A stretch of DNA of 64,000 nucleotides from positions 248,001 to 312,000 of the forward strand of contig NZ_AQPF01000001.1 of assembly GCF_009846745.1 (NCBI RefSeq), in the 5' to 3' direction. A model generated the notes under the pieces. It worked only from the letters and a program-made list of their open reading frames with translations. It had not been told where the DNA came from and did no database searches. This document shows, piece after piece, positions 36,923 through 44,916 of the stretch. The stretch comes from Alloalcanivorax xiamenensis (GTDB lineage: Bacteria > Pseudomonadota > Gammaproteobacteria > Pseudomonadales > Alcanivoracaceae). Within the stretch, counting starts at the first letter, position 1. Every line of letters begins with the position of its first letter. Both the position numbers and the translations under genes were made by a program.

Positions 36923-37219
36923 TTACGAGCGCCACGTTCTTATTGCTTCAATGACCCGCTCTTTATGTAGGGACGAAATGTCACGCCCCTTGTAGATCGA
37001 TTTGCTGACTTTGAGGATCGGTGCGCTGTTATGGATGTCCTCGGAAAGTCCGTTCAGATAATCCCGACCATGCCGCTGATACTCTTGCATTTCATCAGGC
37101 GTCAACTGGATGAGGACGTTATAGCTGACAAAGCTATGGTGACAGTTTACATCCAATAGCAGATCCCCTGAGTCTTCAAGAAGAAACCATCGATAGGGTT
37201 CGTGGTCGAGAACTTTCAC
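36923..37219 (-). CDS. Hypothetical protein of the AT-rich islet
   Basis: A 98-residue soluble protein starting with GTG at 37219, with AGAGG 8 nt upstream. Motifs such as RWFLLEDSGDLLLDVNCHHS and a C-terminal SLHKERVIEAIRTW give a plausible alpha/beta fold, but I recognise no family. It lies between an orphan C-terminal fragment and the 244-residue gene on the same strand. Confidence 0.6.
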   Translation of the reverse strand: MKVLDHEPYRWFLLEDSGDLLLDVNCHHSFVSYNVLIQLTPDEMQEYQRHGRDYLNGLSEDIHNSAPILKVSKSIYKGRDISSLHKERVIEAIRTWRS

Positions 37220-37319
37220 GCTTGCCGCCTCTTGGTGTTCGAGTGAATGAGTCTGTGTCTGTGGGGGAAGATATGCCTTTCTTTTTACGAAAAACAGAAA
37301 ATCATACAGTGATTAATTG

Positions 37320-37562
37320 TTAAAGGCCTTGGTCGCGAAATTCGATTTGAATGGTTTTTCTGATATTGGGGAAAATTAATCTGAATGCTATTTGGCCTTT
37401 GATGGTGTCATATACAGGTAAAAGTTCCTCTGCGATATTATTGCTTTGACCAATATTGATTGCTCGTATTGTGTTTTCTGGGACTTCAACGTCCAGAGAT
37501 CTCCGGCCCGTTACGCCTTTGACCTTTAGTATTTTTGGGAATGGACGTTTACTTCCATGAGA
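37320..37562 (-). pseudogene. Orphan C-terminal gene fragment (about 80 codons)
   Basis: On the minus strand an open frame runs from the MATE stop region to TAA at 37320-37322 and encodes a protein-like segment (KILKVKGVTGRRSLDVEVPEN; IGQSNNIAEELLPVYDTIKG; FRLIFPNIRKTIQIEFRDQGL) with no start codon. It abuts the end of the MATE gene in a different frame, as expected if an islet deletion or insertion removed its 5' part. Family unknown. Confidence 0.5.
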
Positions 37563-37572
37563 CTCCCTCGAT

Positions 37573-38871
37573 TTACATTGCCCGCCGCCGCCAAACCCAG
37601 GCCATCAGCAGTCCCCGGCTGGCCATCCAGATATTCATCGCCAGCCACAGGCCGTGGTTGTCCAGCGGGCGGGTGAGCCACCAGACGGGGAAGAACAGCA
37701 GCGTGGCCACCAGCATGGTGTTACGCATTTCCCGGGCCAGGGTGGCGCCGACGAAGACGCCGTCGAGCCAGAAGCCGGCGCTGGCGGTGAGGGGCAGCAG
37801 CAGCATCCAGGGCAGGTAGTGGGTAGCGGTGTCGCGAATGGCGGACAGATCGCTGAGCAGGTGGATCAGCGGCACGCCGCCCAGGGCAAAGCCGATCAGG
37901 GCGATCGCCGCCACTATCAGTGTCCACAGTCCGGTGCGGCGTACCGCTTGATGAAGCTCCGTGGTCCGGCCTCGTCCCAGGGCGTCGCCCACCAGGGCCT
38001 CGGCGGCGTTGGCGAAGCCGTCCAGAGTGTTGCTCAGTAGCAGCAGAAAGGTGATCAGCACGGCGTTGGCGGCGAGGATGGTGTCGCCGAGACGGGCGCC
38101 CTGGGCGGCGAAAAAGAAGAACACTGTTAGCAGGGCCACGGTGCGCAGGAAGATATCCCGGTTCACCGCCATCAGCCGGATCATCGGCGCCGCCTGGAGC
38201 AGCAGGTGCCTTGGCAGGGCCCGCCAGGCTTCGCCAAAGATATGCCGACGCAGCCAGAACAGGCCGCCGGCGAGGCCGATGTACTCCGCCGCCGAGCTGG
38301 CCGCGGCCACGCCGCGCACATCGAAGTGCCAGACCTGCACCAGCAGCACATCCAGCAGGGCATTACTGCTGTGCATCAGCAGAGTCATTTTCAGCGGCAC
38401 CCGGGTGTTATGCATGCCGATGGCGAAGCCGATCAGGGCGAAGTTGGCCAGCGCCGCCGGGGCGCCAAGAATACGCAGGTTGATGTAGTCCCTGGCCAGG
38501 GCTTGTACCTCGGCACTGCCGCCGAGTAGCCACAGCGACAGTTCGCGCAATACCGGCTGCAGCAGGATCAGGGCGACACCAATGGCGACGGAGAGAAGCA
38601 AGGCCCGCAGCAGTACCACCAGAGTATTGTCGCCGGCGCCGCGCGCCTGGGAGGTGAAGCCGGTGGTGCCCATGCGCAGGAAGTTGAAGGAGAAATAGAG
38701 GAACATGAACACGTTGCCGCCCAGGGCCACCGCCGCCAGGAACACCGGCGACGACAGATGGCCGACCACGGCGGTGTCCACCAGGCCCAGCAAGGGGGCG
38801 GTGGCGTTGGATAGTAGCAAGGGCCAGGCCAGCGCCCAGATACGCCGGTCCAGGTTGGCGTCGCGGTTCAT
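37573..38871 (-). CDS. MATE family efflux transporter (DinF-like)
   Basis: A 432-residue, 12-helix MATE exporter (RRIWALAWPLLLSNATAPLLGLVDTAVVGHL; TTGFTSQARGAGD). DinF-like members export drugs or organic acids using H+ or Na+. The ATG lies 1 bp after the znuB stop codon, so it belongs to the znuCB transcript and should respond to zinc. An in-frame upstream start at 38907 lies within znuB and is not needed. Confidence 0.92.
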   Translation of the reverse strand: MNRDANLDRRIWALAWPLLLSNATAPLLGLVDTAVVGHLSSPVFLAAVALGGNVFMFLYFSFNFLRMGTTGFTSQARGAGDNTLVVLLRALLLSVAIGVALILLQPVLRELSLWLLGGSAEVQALARDYINLRILGAPAALANFALIGFAIGMHNTRVPLKMTLLMHSSNALLDVLLVQVWHFDVRGVAAASSAAEYIGLAGGLFWLRRHIFGEAWRALPRHLLLQAAPMIRLMAVNRDIFLRTVALLTVFFFFAAQGARLGDTILAANAVLITFLLLLSNTLDGFANAAEALVGDALGRGRTTELHQAVRRTGLWTLIVAAIALIGFALGGVPLIHLLSDLSAIRDTATHYLPWMLLLPLTASAGFWLDGVFVGATLAREMRNTMLVATLLFFPVWWLTRPLDNHGLWLAMNIWMASRGLLMAWVWRRRAM

Positions 38872-38872
38872 G

Positions 38873-39658
38873 TCAGGCCGGTGGCCGGCGCAGTAGTGTG
38901 AGGACAAACAGCGCCGCGGCGGCTACCACGATGGACGGCCCCACCGGGGTGTCCGCGTACCAGCTCATCGCCATGCCCAGGGTCACCGACAGCAGTCCGA
39001 GCACGCTGGCGCGCATGGCCATTTGCTCCGGGGTGCTGGACAGGCGCCGGGCGCCGGCGGCGGGAATCACCAGCAGGGAAGTGATCAGCAATACGCCCAC
39101 GGTGCGGATGGCGCCGGCGATCAGCAGTGCCAGCAGCAGCATCAGCAGCAAGCGGGTAAAGGCGACGGGCACGCCTTCCACCTGGGCCAGTTCCTCGTTC
39201 ACGGTGATGCTCAACAGGGCGCGCCATTGCCAGACTACCAGGGCGATGATCAATGCCGCGCCGGCCCACAGCGCGAGCACGTCGTTCCAGGTCACCGCCA
39301 GCAGGTCGCCGAACAGATAGGCCATCAGGTCCACCTGCACGCTTTGTTGCACGCTCAGGCTGATTACCCCGAGGGCCAGGGTGGTATGGGCGACGATGCC
39401 GAGCAGGGTGTCTCCGGCGATCTGTCGTTGCTGCTGCAGGCCGGTCAAAGCCAGGGCGATGGAAAGGCAGGCCACCACCACTGCCAGGTACAGGTTCACG
39501 TCAAGGGCCAACGCGAGGGCGGCGCCGAGCAGGGCGCCGTGGGCCAGGGTGTCGCCGAAGAACGCCATCCGCCGCCATACCACGAACGAGCCCATGGGGC
39601 CGGAGACCAGAGCCACCGCCAGGCCGGCCAGCAGCGAGGGAAGCAACAACTCAATCAT
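38873..39658 (-). CDS. znuB: Zinc ABC transporter permease ZnuB
   Basis: A 261-residue ABC-3 family permease with about eight helices (GPMGSFVVWRRMAFFGDTLAHGALLG; SLLVIPAAGARRLS). It forms the Zn2+ channel. Its ATG at 39658 overlaps the end of znuC by 8 bp (ATGATTGA). Confidence 0.95.
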   Translation of the reverse strand: MIELLLPSLLAGLAVALVSGPMGSFVVWRRMAFFGDTLAHGALLGAALALALDVNLYLAVVVACLSIALALTGLQQQRQIAGDTLLGIVAHTTLALGVISLSVQQSVQVDLMAYLFGDLLAVTWNDVLALWAGAALIIALVVWQWRALLSITVNEELAQVEGVPVAFTRLLLMLLLALLIAGAIRTVGVLLITSLLVIPAAGARRLSSTPEQMAMRASVLGLLSVTLGMAMSWYADTPVGPSIVVAAAALFVLTLLRRPPA

Positions 39659-40430
39659 GGTGGTGCTCCCCGTGATCATGGTGTTCAGGATTATCGTGCA
39701 CATGACCGTGCAGATCGTGGGCGTGATCGTGGTCGTGGGTGTACAGCGCCAGATTGGGGGTGCCGGCGCGGGGCCCGAACAACTCGTGATAGGCCGGGTC
39801 CCGGCTCACCGATTCCGGGGTACCAGAGCAGCACACGTGATGTTGCAGGCACACCACTTGATCGGTACGGGCCATCACCAGGTGCAGATCGTGGGAGATT
39901 AGCAGGATGCCGCAGCCGGTGCTTTCGCGCACCTCGCTGAGCAGGCCGTAGAGAGCGTCCTGGCCAGCCACGTCCACGCCCTGGGCCGGTTCGTCCAGCA
40001 CCAACAGGTCCGGTTTGCGCAGCAGCGCGCGGGCCAGCAGCACCCGTTGCAATTCACCTCCGGAGAGCCGTCGCACCGCCCGGCGGCGCAAGTGGGAGAC
40101 GCCGGTGCGGGCCAGGGCCTCGCGGCGGTGGCGGGTACGGCCCGGCGCGGCGAGCCAGAGGAAACGATCGACGGTGAGCGGCAGGCTCTCGTCCACTTGC
40201 AGGTGCTGGGGCATGTAGCCGATGCGCAGACCCGGTCGGCGCCAGACACGGCCATGATCCGGCGTTTGCAGGCCCAGCACGACGCGCGCCAGGGTGCTCT
40301 TGCCGGCGCCGTTGGGGCCGATCAGAGTGGTGATGCCGCCTGGATTCAGGGTCAGGGATACCCGCTCCAACACCGGCTCCGCGCCGAAGGAGAGGGAAAC
40401 ATCATCCAGTTGCACCAATGCCGTGCTCAT
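39651..40430 (-). CDS. znuC: Zinc ABC transporter ATPase ZnuC
   Basis: A 259-residue ATPase with Walker A GPNGAGKST, signature LSGGELQR, Walker B LLVLDEPAQGVD. The C-terminal tail is very His/Asp-rich (HDHDHAHDLHGHVHDN and HHDHGEHHHD), a metal-binding extension. It energises ZnuB. A Zur box lies 27 bp upstream of its ATG. Confidence 0.95.
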   Translation of the reverse strand: MSTALVQLDDVSLSFGAEPVLERVSLTLNPGGITTLIGPNGAGKSTLARVVLGLQTPDHGRVWRRPGLRIGYMPQHLQVDESLPLTVDRFLWLAAPGRTRHRREALARTGVSHLRRRAVRRLSGGELQRVLLARALLRKPDLLVLDEPAQGVDVAGQDALYGLLSEVRESTGCGILLISHDLHLVMARTDQVVCLQHHVCCSGTPESVSRDPAYHELFGPRAGTPNLALYTHDHDHAHDLHGHVHDNPEHHDHGEHHHD

Positions 40431-40456
40431 AACGGGCCCATTCTTAAAAGCCGTGA

Positions 40457-40471
40457 TGATATACTATTTCA
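40457..40471. promoter_or_regulatory. Zur box between znuC and znuA
   Basis: TGATATACTATTTCA matches the gammaproteobacterial Zur consensus TGTTATANTATAACA at 11 of the 14 specified positions and is itself a dyad. It lies in the 91-bp divergent region and would repress both znuA and znuCB-MATE when zinc is sufficient. No zur gene is in this window. Confidence 0.8.
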
Positions 40472-40521
40472 CTTGTTCCGAGGCGCTTGGCGTCCGGTTT
40501 TGCTGCTTTCGGGAATGCCCC

Positions 40522-41385
40522 ATGCGCTGCTTCTTGTTGATCCTGCTATTCCTGGCGGGGTTGCCGGTTTCGTCACCGGTTGCCGCCGCCACCATTGTCG
40601 CCAGTGTCGAGCCGCTGGCCATGGCGTTGCGCCAACTGTATGGCGACCAGGCCGAGGTGGTCACGCTGCTGGCGCCGAATCAGAATCCGCATCATTTGTC
40701 GCTGTCGCCACGCCAGGCGCTGGCAGTACGGGACGCGGACCTGGTGGTGTGGCTTGGCGAGGACGCCGAGCCTCCGGTGGCGACGCTGATCCGGCGCCGC
40801 TCCGGTCCCAGTCTGGCGTTGGCGGATCTGCCGGGCGCCGAAGTACGTGACGGCACCGCCGGCCACGACCATACCGACGACCACGCCGGCCATTCGCACA
40901 GCCAGATCGATCCGCATTTGTGGCTGGGGGTGCTGTTGGCCCGGGCGCTGTCGGAGCAGGACAGGGTGCCCTTACCCGCGACGGAGCCAGGCCGCTTCAT
41001 TGCCGCGCTGGATGTCGCCGAGCAGGCCATCGCCACGCGCCTGGCGCCGCTGCAACAGCGGCCCTGGCTGACCTATCATCACCCCTACGCTTATTTTCAA
41101 CACCACTTCGGCCTGGCCGACCCGCTGGTGATCAGCGAGCAGTTGGGGGCGGGGCCGAGCAGCCGCCGTTTCGTCCTGCTGGCGGCAGGGATCAGCAAAA
41201 GCGATATTCGCTGCGCCTTGCTGGAGCCGGAAGCCCAGGGGCAGCTGGTGAAACGGCTGTGCCCGGAGTGTGAGCTGATCAGGCTGGATCCGTTGGGCCG
41301 GGACCACACCGACAGTGGTTACAGCGACTGGCTGGAACAGGTGGTCACCCCCGCCTTCTCCGCCTGCTTGCAAGCGGGACAGTGA
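40522..41385 (+). CDS. znuA: Periplasmic zinc-binding protein ZnuA
   Basis: A 287-residue binding protein with a signal peptide (CFLLILLFLAGLPVSSPVAAA), a His-rich loop (GHDHTDDHAGHSHSQIDPHLWL) and metal ligand His residues (NPHHLSLSP; TYHHPYAYFQHHFGL). C-terminal Cys pair near CALLEP and CPEC may form the disulfide of ZnuA. The ATG at 40522 gives a proper signal peptide; the frame is open further upstream. Confidence 0.94.
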   Translation: MRCFLLILLFLAGLPVSSPVAAATIVASVEPLAMALRQLYGDQAEVVTLLAPNQNPHHLSLSPRQALAVRDADLVVWLGEDAEPPVATLIRRRSGPSLALADLPGAEVRDGTAGHDHTDDHAGHSHSQIDPHLWLGVLLARALSEQDRVPLPATEPGRFIAALDVAEQAIATRLAPLQQRPWLTYHHPYAYFQHHFGLADPLVISEQLGAGPSSRRFVLLAAGISKSDIRCALLEPEAQGQLVKRLCPECELIRLDPLGRDHTDSGYSDWLEQVVTPAFSACLQAGQ

Positions 41386-41463
41386 TATTGGCCCGGCCGG
41401 GCCCATTGAGCGCGGCGCCGAAACCGGTATGCTGATGCGCTTGTTTGAATAAGAGCAGAGCGG

Positions 41464-42591
41464 ATGGGTGAGCAGGGACCGGCAGAAGGTATGGAGAGCG
41501 AGCGCCTCGCCCTGGCGTGCTGGGACTATGCCTGGCCGCTGGCGCGTGAGTACCGGTCTCTGGACCGTGTGCTGGATGAGACGTTAGCACGCGGTTTCAA
41601 TGCTCTGCGCCTGGATCCTTTTCCTCATCTGCTGGCGGCACCGGCGCGCGGTGTCCACATGGACCGCTGCGAACTGGAGGTGGCCGCCGACCCGCGCCGT
41701 GACCTGTCCGCCAGCAAGGCCACCATCCGTATCCGCCGTGGTGTGAGACGGCTGCTGCAAGGTGCCGCCGACCGTGGCCTGTCGCTGTGGTTGCACAGCC
41801 ATTTCCTGCCGGACTCCCGTGCCCGCCGGTCTTTCGTGCGGCGACCGGAGGATTTCGTCGATGTCTGGGCCCAGACCCTGGGACTGATCCGGGAATGGGA
41901 TCTGCTGGACCGAGTGGTGGCGGTGGATTTTTGCCACCAGTTTCCCCAACCGCCAGCGGCCCACGGGTTGATTCGCCGGGTGTTCGGGCGGTCGCCGGAG
42001 CGGCCGCTGCCCCGGCATTGGAGCGAACGCGAGGAACGGTCCCTGGAAGCCTATCTGGTGGAAGTGCCCAGGGCGCTGCGGGCGTTGTTTCCCGGCGTGC
42101 GTTTCGGGGTCAGTTGCGGCGCCGGGCAAAGTGAGTATCTGCGGCAGATGGACACCGGAGAACTGGATTTCCTGGAACTGACGCTGTGGCTCGATGACGA
42201 TCCCCGTTTTCGACTGGCCAGCGGCGAGCGTTTGCCGGTGCCCGGCCGGCTTGGCCGGATGCTGGCGCCGCCGGTACGGCAATTGCTGATGGAGGCCACC
42301 GGAGAACAGTGGCTGCGACGTCTGCACGATCAGTTGAACCGGCGGCTGGCGTTCGCCCGCCTGCGGCGCATGGAGCCGGTCCTCGGCGACGGTTATTTGC
42401 AGGTGTCCCGTTCACCCGCGTCGCTGCCCCGGGGCTGGGCGGCGTTCATTGAAGCCACCGTGGATCAGGCGCTCACCGCCGGGGTGTCGGTGATGACGCC
42501 GACCAGTCTGGCGCGGCCGCAGACGGCCTGGCTGTGGCGGGAGCAGGACTGGCTGGCGCGGCTCAACCAGCGTATCCGCGCCGGCGGCTAA
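41464..42591 (+). CDS. Cellulase-like (glycoside hydrolase-like barrel) family protein
   Basis: A 375-residue protein without a signal peptide. The N-terminus (LACWDYAWPLAREYRSLDRVLDETLARGFNALRLDPFPHLL, in parts) matches proteins annotated as sugar-binding cellulase-like, with a TIM-barrel layout (LWLHSHFLPD; VVAVDFCHQFPQ; FGVSCGAGQSEYL; LDFLELTLWL). Substrate and even enzymatic activity are unproven. ATG at 41464 or 41491 could be the start. Confidence 0.7.
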   Translation: MGEQGPAEGMESERLALACWDYAWPLAREYRSLDRVLDETLARGFNALRLDPFPHLLAAPARGVHMDRCELEVAADPRRDLSASKATIRIRRGVRRLLQGAADRGLSLWLHSHFLPDSRARRSFVRRPEDFVDVWAQTLGLIREWDLLDRVVAVDFCHQFPQPPAAHGLIRRVFGRSPERPLPRHWSEREERSLEAYLVEVPRALRALFPGVRFGVSCGAGQSEYLRQMDTGELDFLELTLWLDDDPRFRLASGERLPVPGRLGRMLAPPVRQLLMEATGEQWLRRLHDQLNRRLAFARLRRMEPVLGDGYLQVSRSPASLPRGWAAFIEATVDQALTAGVSVMTPTSLARPQTAWLWREQDWLARLNQRIRAGG

Positions 42592-42644
42592 CGCCACCGG
42601 CATGTTTGAAGCAACCGGCTCGGCTTACCGGTTCCCGGGCAGGA

Positions 42645-43562
42645 TTACAGACTGAGCGCGTTGAAGCGGTAGCCGAAAATGCGCGCGAATTCCGCCGGAT
42701 CCTTGCTGCCTTGCCCCTCGGCATCGGCGGATACCGGCCCGGCTAGCCGGGACAGCCAGAAACGCAGTGCCGCCACCGCCAGGGCCAGTGACAGCACTTC
42801 CTCATCGTAATGGCCGCCGCCTTCCCGGTAACCAGCCATTAACGCCGCCTCGCGGCGTGGAACCGGCCGGCCATCGGCGGCCACGCACCAGTCATTCAGC
42901 GCCACCGCCAAATCGTATTCCGGCCGTTCCGCGCAGGCGTTGTAGAAGTCCAGCACGCCGCTCAGGTGGCCGTCGTCGAACAGCACGTTGTCGCGGAACA
43001 GGTCAGCGTGGACCAGCACCCCGGCGGGGGGCGTTTTTTTCCAGCGTTTCAGGATCTGAGCGGCCTGATGGACAGCGGCGTCCGGCAGCCGGGTGGACTG
43101 CTCCATGAAGCGGGCCAGCCGTTCCCGTTCATTGGGCAGGCGGCCCAGATCGTCAATCGGCGCCTGATGCAGTTGCGCCAGCACATGGCCGATCTGGCGG
43201 CAGTGTTCCACCTGCGGGGTCAGACAATGTTCGCCGCGCAGGCGCGGCATCAACACCGCCGGTTTGCCCTCCACCTCATGCACGGTGCGCCCTTTGCCAT
43301 CGGCCAGTGCCGGCGCCACCGGCAGGCGAGCCAGAGCCAGATCGGAGACCACCTTGATGTAGGGGGCGAGCTCGTCTTCCTCGAATTGCTCGAACACCGT
43401 CAGCACCACCTCCCGGGGGCTGCCGTCGTACTGGCGGGCTTCGATCAGGAAAGTGCTGTTTTCAATGCCATGGCTGGCGGCGGTGGCCGATACCAGCTCC
43501 AGATTGTAATGCGCCAGCACCTCGGCGATGCGGCGTTGGGACACGGGCGTGTAGACGGACAT
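42645..43562 (-). CDS. thrB: Homoserine kinase (APH-fold ThrB)
   Basis: A 305-residue kinase of the aminoglycoside-phosphotransferase fold, the Pseudomonas-type ThrB (MSVYTPVSQRRIAEVLAHYNL; LVHADLFRDNVLFDDGHLSGVLDFYNAC with the catalytic Asp/Asn). It phosphorylates homoserine in threonine synthesis. AAGGAAG precedes the ATG at 43562. Location near polA and znu is shared with Pseudomonas. Confidence 0.93.
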   Translation of the reverse strand: MSVYTPVSQRRIAEVLAHYNLELVSATAASHGIENSTFLIEARQYDGSPREVVLTVFEQFEEDELAPYIKVVSDLALARLPVAPALADGKGRTVHEVEGKPAVLMPRLRGEHCLTPQVEHCRQIGHVLAQLHQAPIDDLGRLPNERERLARFMEQSTRLPDAAVHQAAQILKRWKKTPPAGVLVHADLFRDNVLFDDGHLSGVLDFYNACAERPEYDLAVALNDWCVAADGRPVPRREAALMAGYREGGGHYDEEVLSLALAVAALRFWLSRLAGPVSADAEGQGSKDPAEFARIFGYRFNALSL

Positions 43563-43682
43563 GAACGTCTTCCTTGAAACACAGGGCACCCACTGGGGAG
43601 AGAGGGCACCCGAAAAAACGGCCGGGGATGACCGAGCCGTTTACATTGACCGATGGTATAACTCCCGCATTTCCCGGGCACG

Positions 43683-43706
43683 ATTTGTAAAAAATATTTT
43701 ACAAAT
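43683..43706. promoter_or_regulatory. AT-rich perfect dyad upstream of the esterase gene
   Basis: ATTTGTAAAA (43683-43692) and TTTTACAAAT (43697-43706) are exact inverted copies around AATA, 20 bp before the esterase ATG. Size and symmetry suggest an operator over the promoter. The regulator is unknown. Confidence 0.65.
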
Positions 43707-43725
43707 TCCTCAAAAAGGATACGTC

Positions 43726-44757
43726 ATGGCGTTACAACACACCCTGGAGCGGCATACCGTTCGCACTTTGATGAAACTTCCCGGCAGCGCCCTCGGGCGC
43801 CTGGCCGGCCTGCTGGAAAAGGTCGACCGCGGCCGCCTGGATCCCCGCCTGCGCCTGCTATTGGCGCTCGGCGACGGCCGCAAGGGGTTTCATCAATTGC
43901 CGTTACCCAAGGGCCGTGCCCTCTATGCCCAGATGATCGACATGCTCGATGTCGGCCGCGAAACGGTGGCCCAGGTCAGCGATCTGCGCGTTCCGGTGGC
44001 TGGCGGTGATATCCTGGTGCGTTTGTACCGCCCGGTGGCGGCGCCGATTCCGGCTCCGGCCATCGTTTATTTCCACGGCGGTGGTTTTACCATCGGTTCC
44101 GCCGCGGAATACGACCGTCTGTGCCGTTATCTGGCTAACCGTACCGGCGCCGTGATCCTCAATGTGGACTACCGGCTGGCGCCGGAGCATGTGGCGCCCA
44201 CCGCCGCCGATGACGTAGTGGCCGCCTGGCGATGGGTTCTGGCCCAGGCTGACAAGCTGGGTCTGGATGACCAGCGACTTGCCGTGATGGGCGACAGCGC
44301 TGGCGGCAATCTGAGCATTGTCACCGCGCAGCAGGCGGCGCGGGAGGGGCTTATCAAGCCAAAACTGGTGGTGGCGGTATATCCGAAAACCGACGGTGAG
44401 ACGAATTTCGAGTCGGCGGTGACCCTGGGGGGCGGTCAAGGCGGGCTGGACCGGGACATGATCACCTGGTTCCATCAACAATATCTGCCTGATGACAGCC
44501 TGGTGGACGACATTCGCATCTCGCCGCTGCGCAACCCGGAGCTGGAGGGCCAGCCGGAAACCATCCTGGTCACCGCCACCGATCCATTGCGCGACGAAGG
44601 CCTGGCCTATGGTGAGAAACTCAAGGCCGCCGGTGTCACCGTGGTCAATCTGGACTACCCGGAACTGGTGCACGGCTTCATCACCATGGGCGGTGCCATT
44701 CCCGCCGCCCGTAATGCGGTGAACGCCATCTGCCGGCAGGTGCGCGAGCGTCTCTGA
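43726..44757 (+). CDS. Alpha/beta hydrolase, hormone-sensitive-lipase type esterase
   Basis: A 343-residue esterase of family IV: oxyanion-hole motif HGGGFTIG, nucleophile elbow GDSAGG, Asp in TATDPLRDEG and His in LVHGFITM complete the triad. It probably hydrolyses short-chain esters. The ATG at 43726 has AAGGA upstream. A 10-bp AT-rich dyad precedes it. No signal peptide is seen. Confidence 0.92.
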   Translation: MALQHTLERHTVRTLMKLPGSALGRLAGLLEKVDRGRLDPRLRLLLALGDGRKGFHQLPLPKGRALYAQMIDMLDVGRETVAQVSDLRVPVAGGDILVRLYRPVAAPIPAPAIVYFHGGGFTIGSAAEYDRLCRYLANRTGAVILNVDYRLAPEHVAPTAADDVVAAWRWVLAQADKLGLDDQRLAVMGDSAGGNLSIVTAQQAAREGLIKPKLVVAVYPKTDGETNFESAVTLGGGQGGLDRDMITWFHQQYLPDDSLVDDIRISPLRNPELEGQPETILVTATDPLRDEGLAYGEKLKAAGVTVVNLDYPELVHGFITMGGAIPAARNAVNAICRQVRERL

Positions 44758-44759
44758 GC

Positions 44760-44838
44760 CGGTTCGCCGCCAGAGCCGCTTCCCGCGGCGACTTTGTAGT
44801 CCCGGCTGTGGGAAGCGAGTTCACTCGCGAATGGCGGG
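44760..44838. repeat. REP/BIME-like inverted pair
   Basis: GGTTCGCCGCCAGAGCCGCTTCCCGC and GGCTGTGGGAAGCGAGTTCACTCGCGAATGG face each other across GACTTTGTAGTCCC. It begins right after the esterase stop codon. Confidence 0.78.
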
Positions 44839-44916
44839 CAGGACGTTCTCCGGTCGATTGGGCCCGAGCCTTCGCGTTACACTGTGGCCTTTCCTCACAG
44901 TGACCCAGGGACCCCC

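Noticed and set aside
33295..37562. An active antiphage defence island
   Set aside because: No nuclease, helicase, reverse transcriptase, ATPase or other defence signature is recognisable among these genes; VOC, PfpI and MOSC proteins do not make a known system.
40456..40521. Earlier znuA start at 40456
   Set aside because: It would place 22 residues before the signal peptide and begin inside the Zur box; the ATG at 40522 gives a normal signal peptide.
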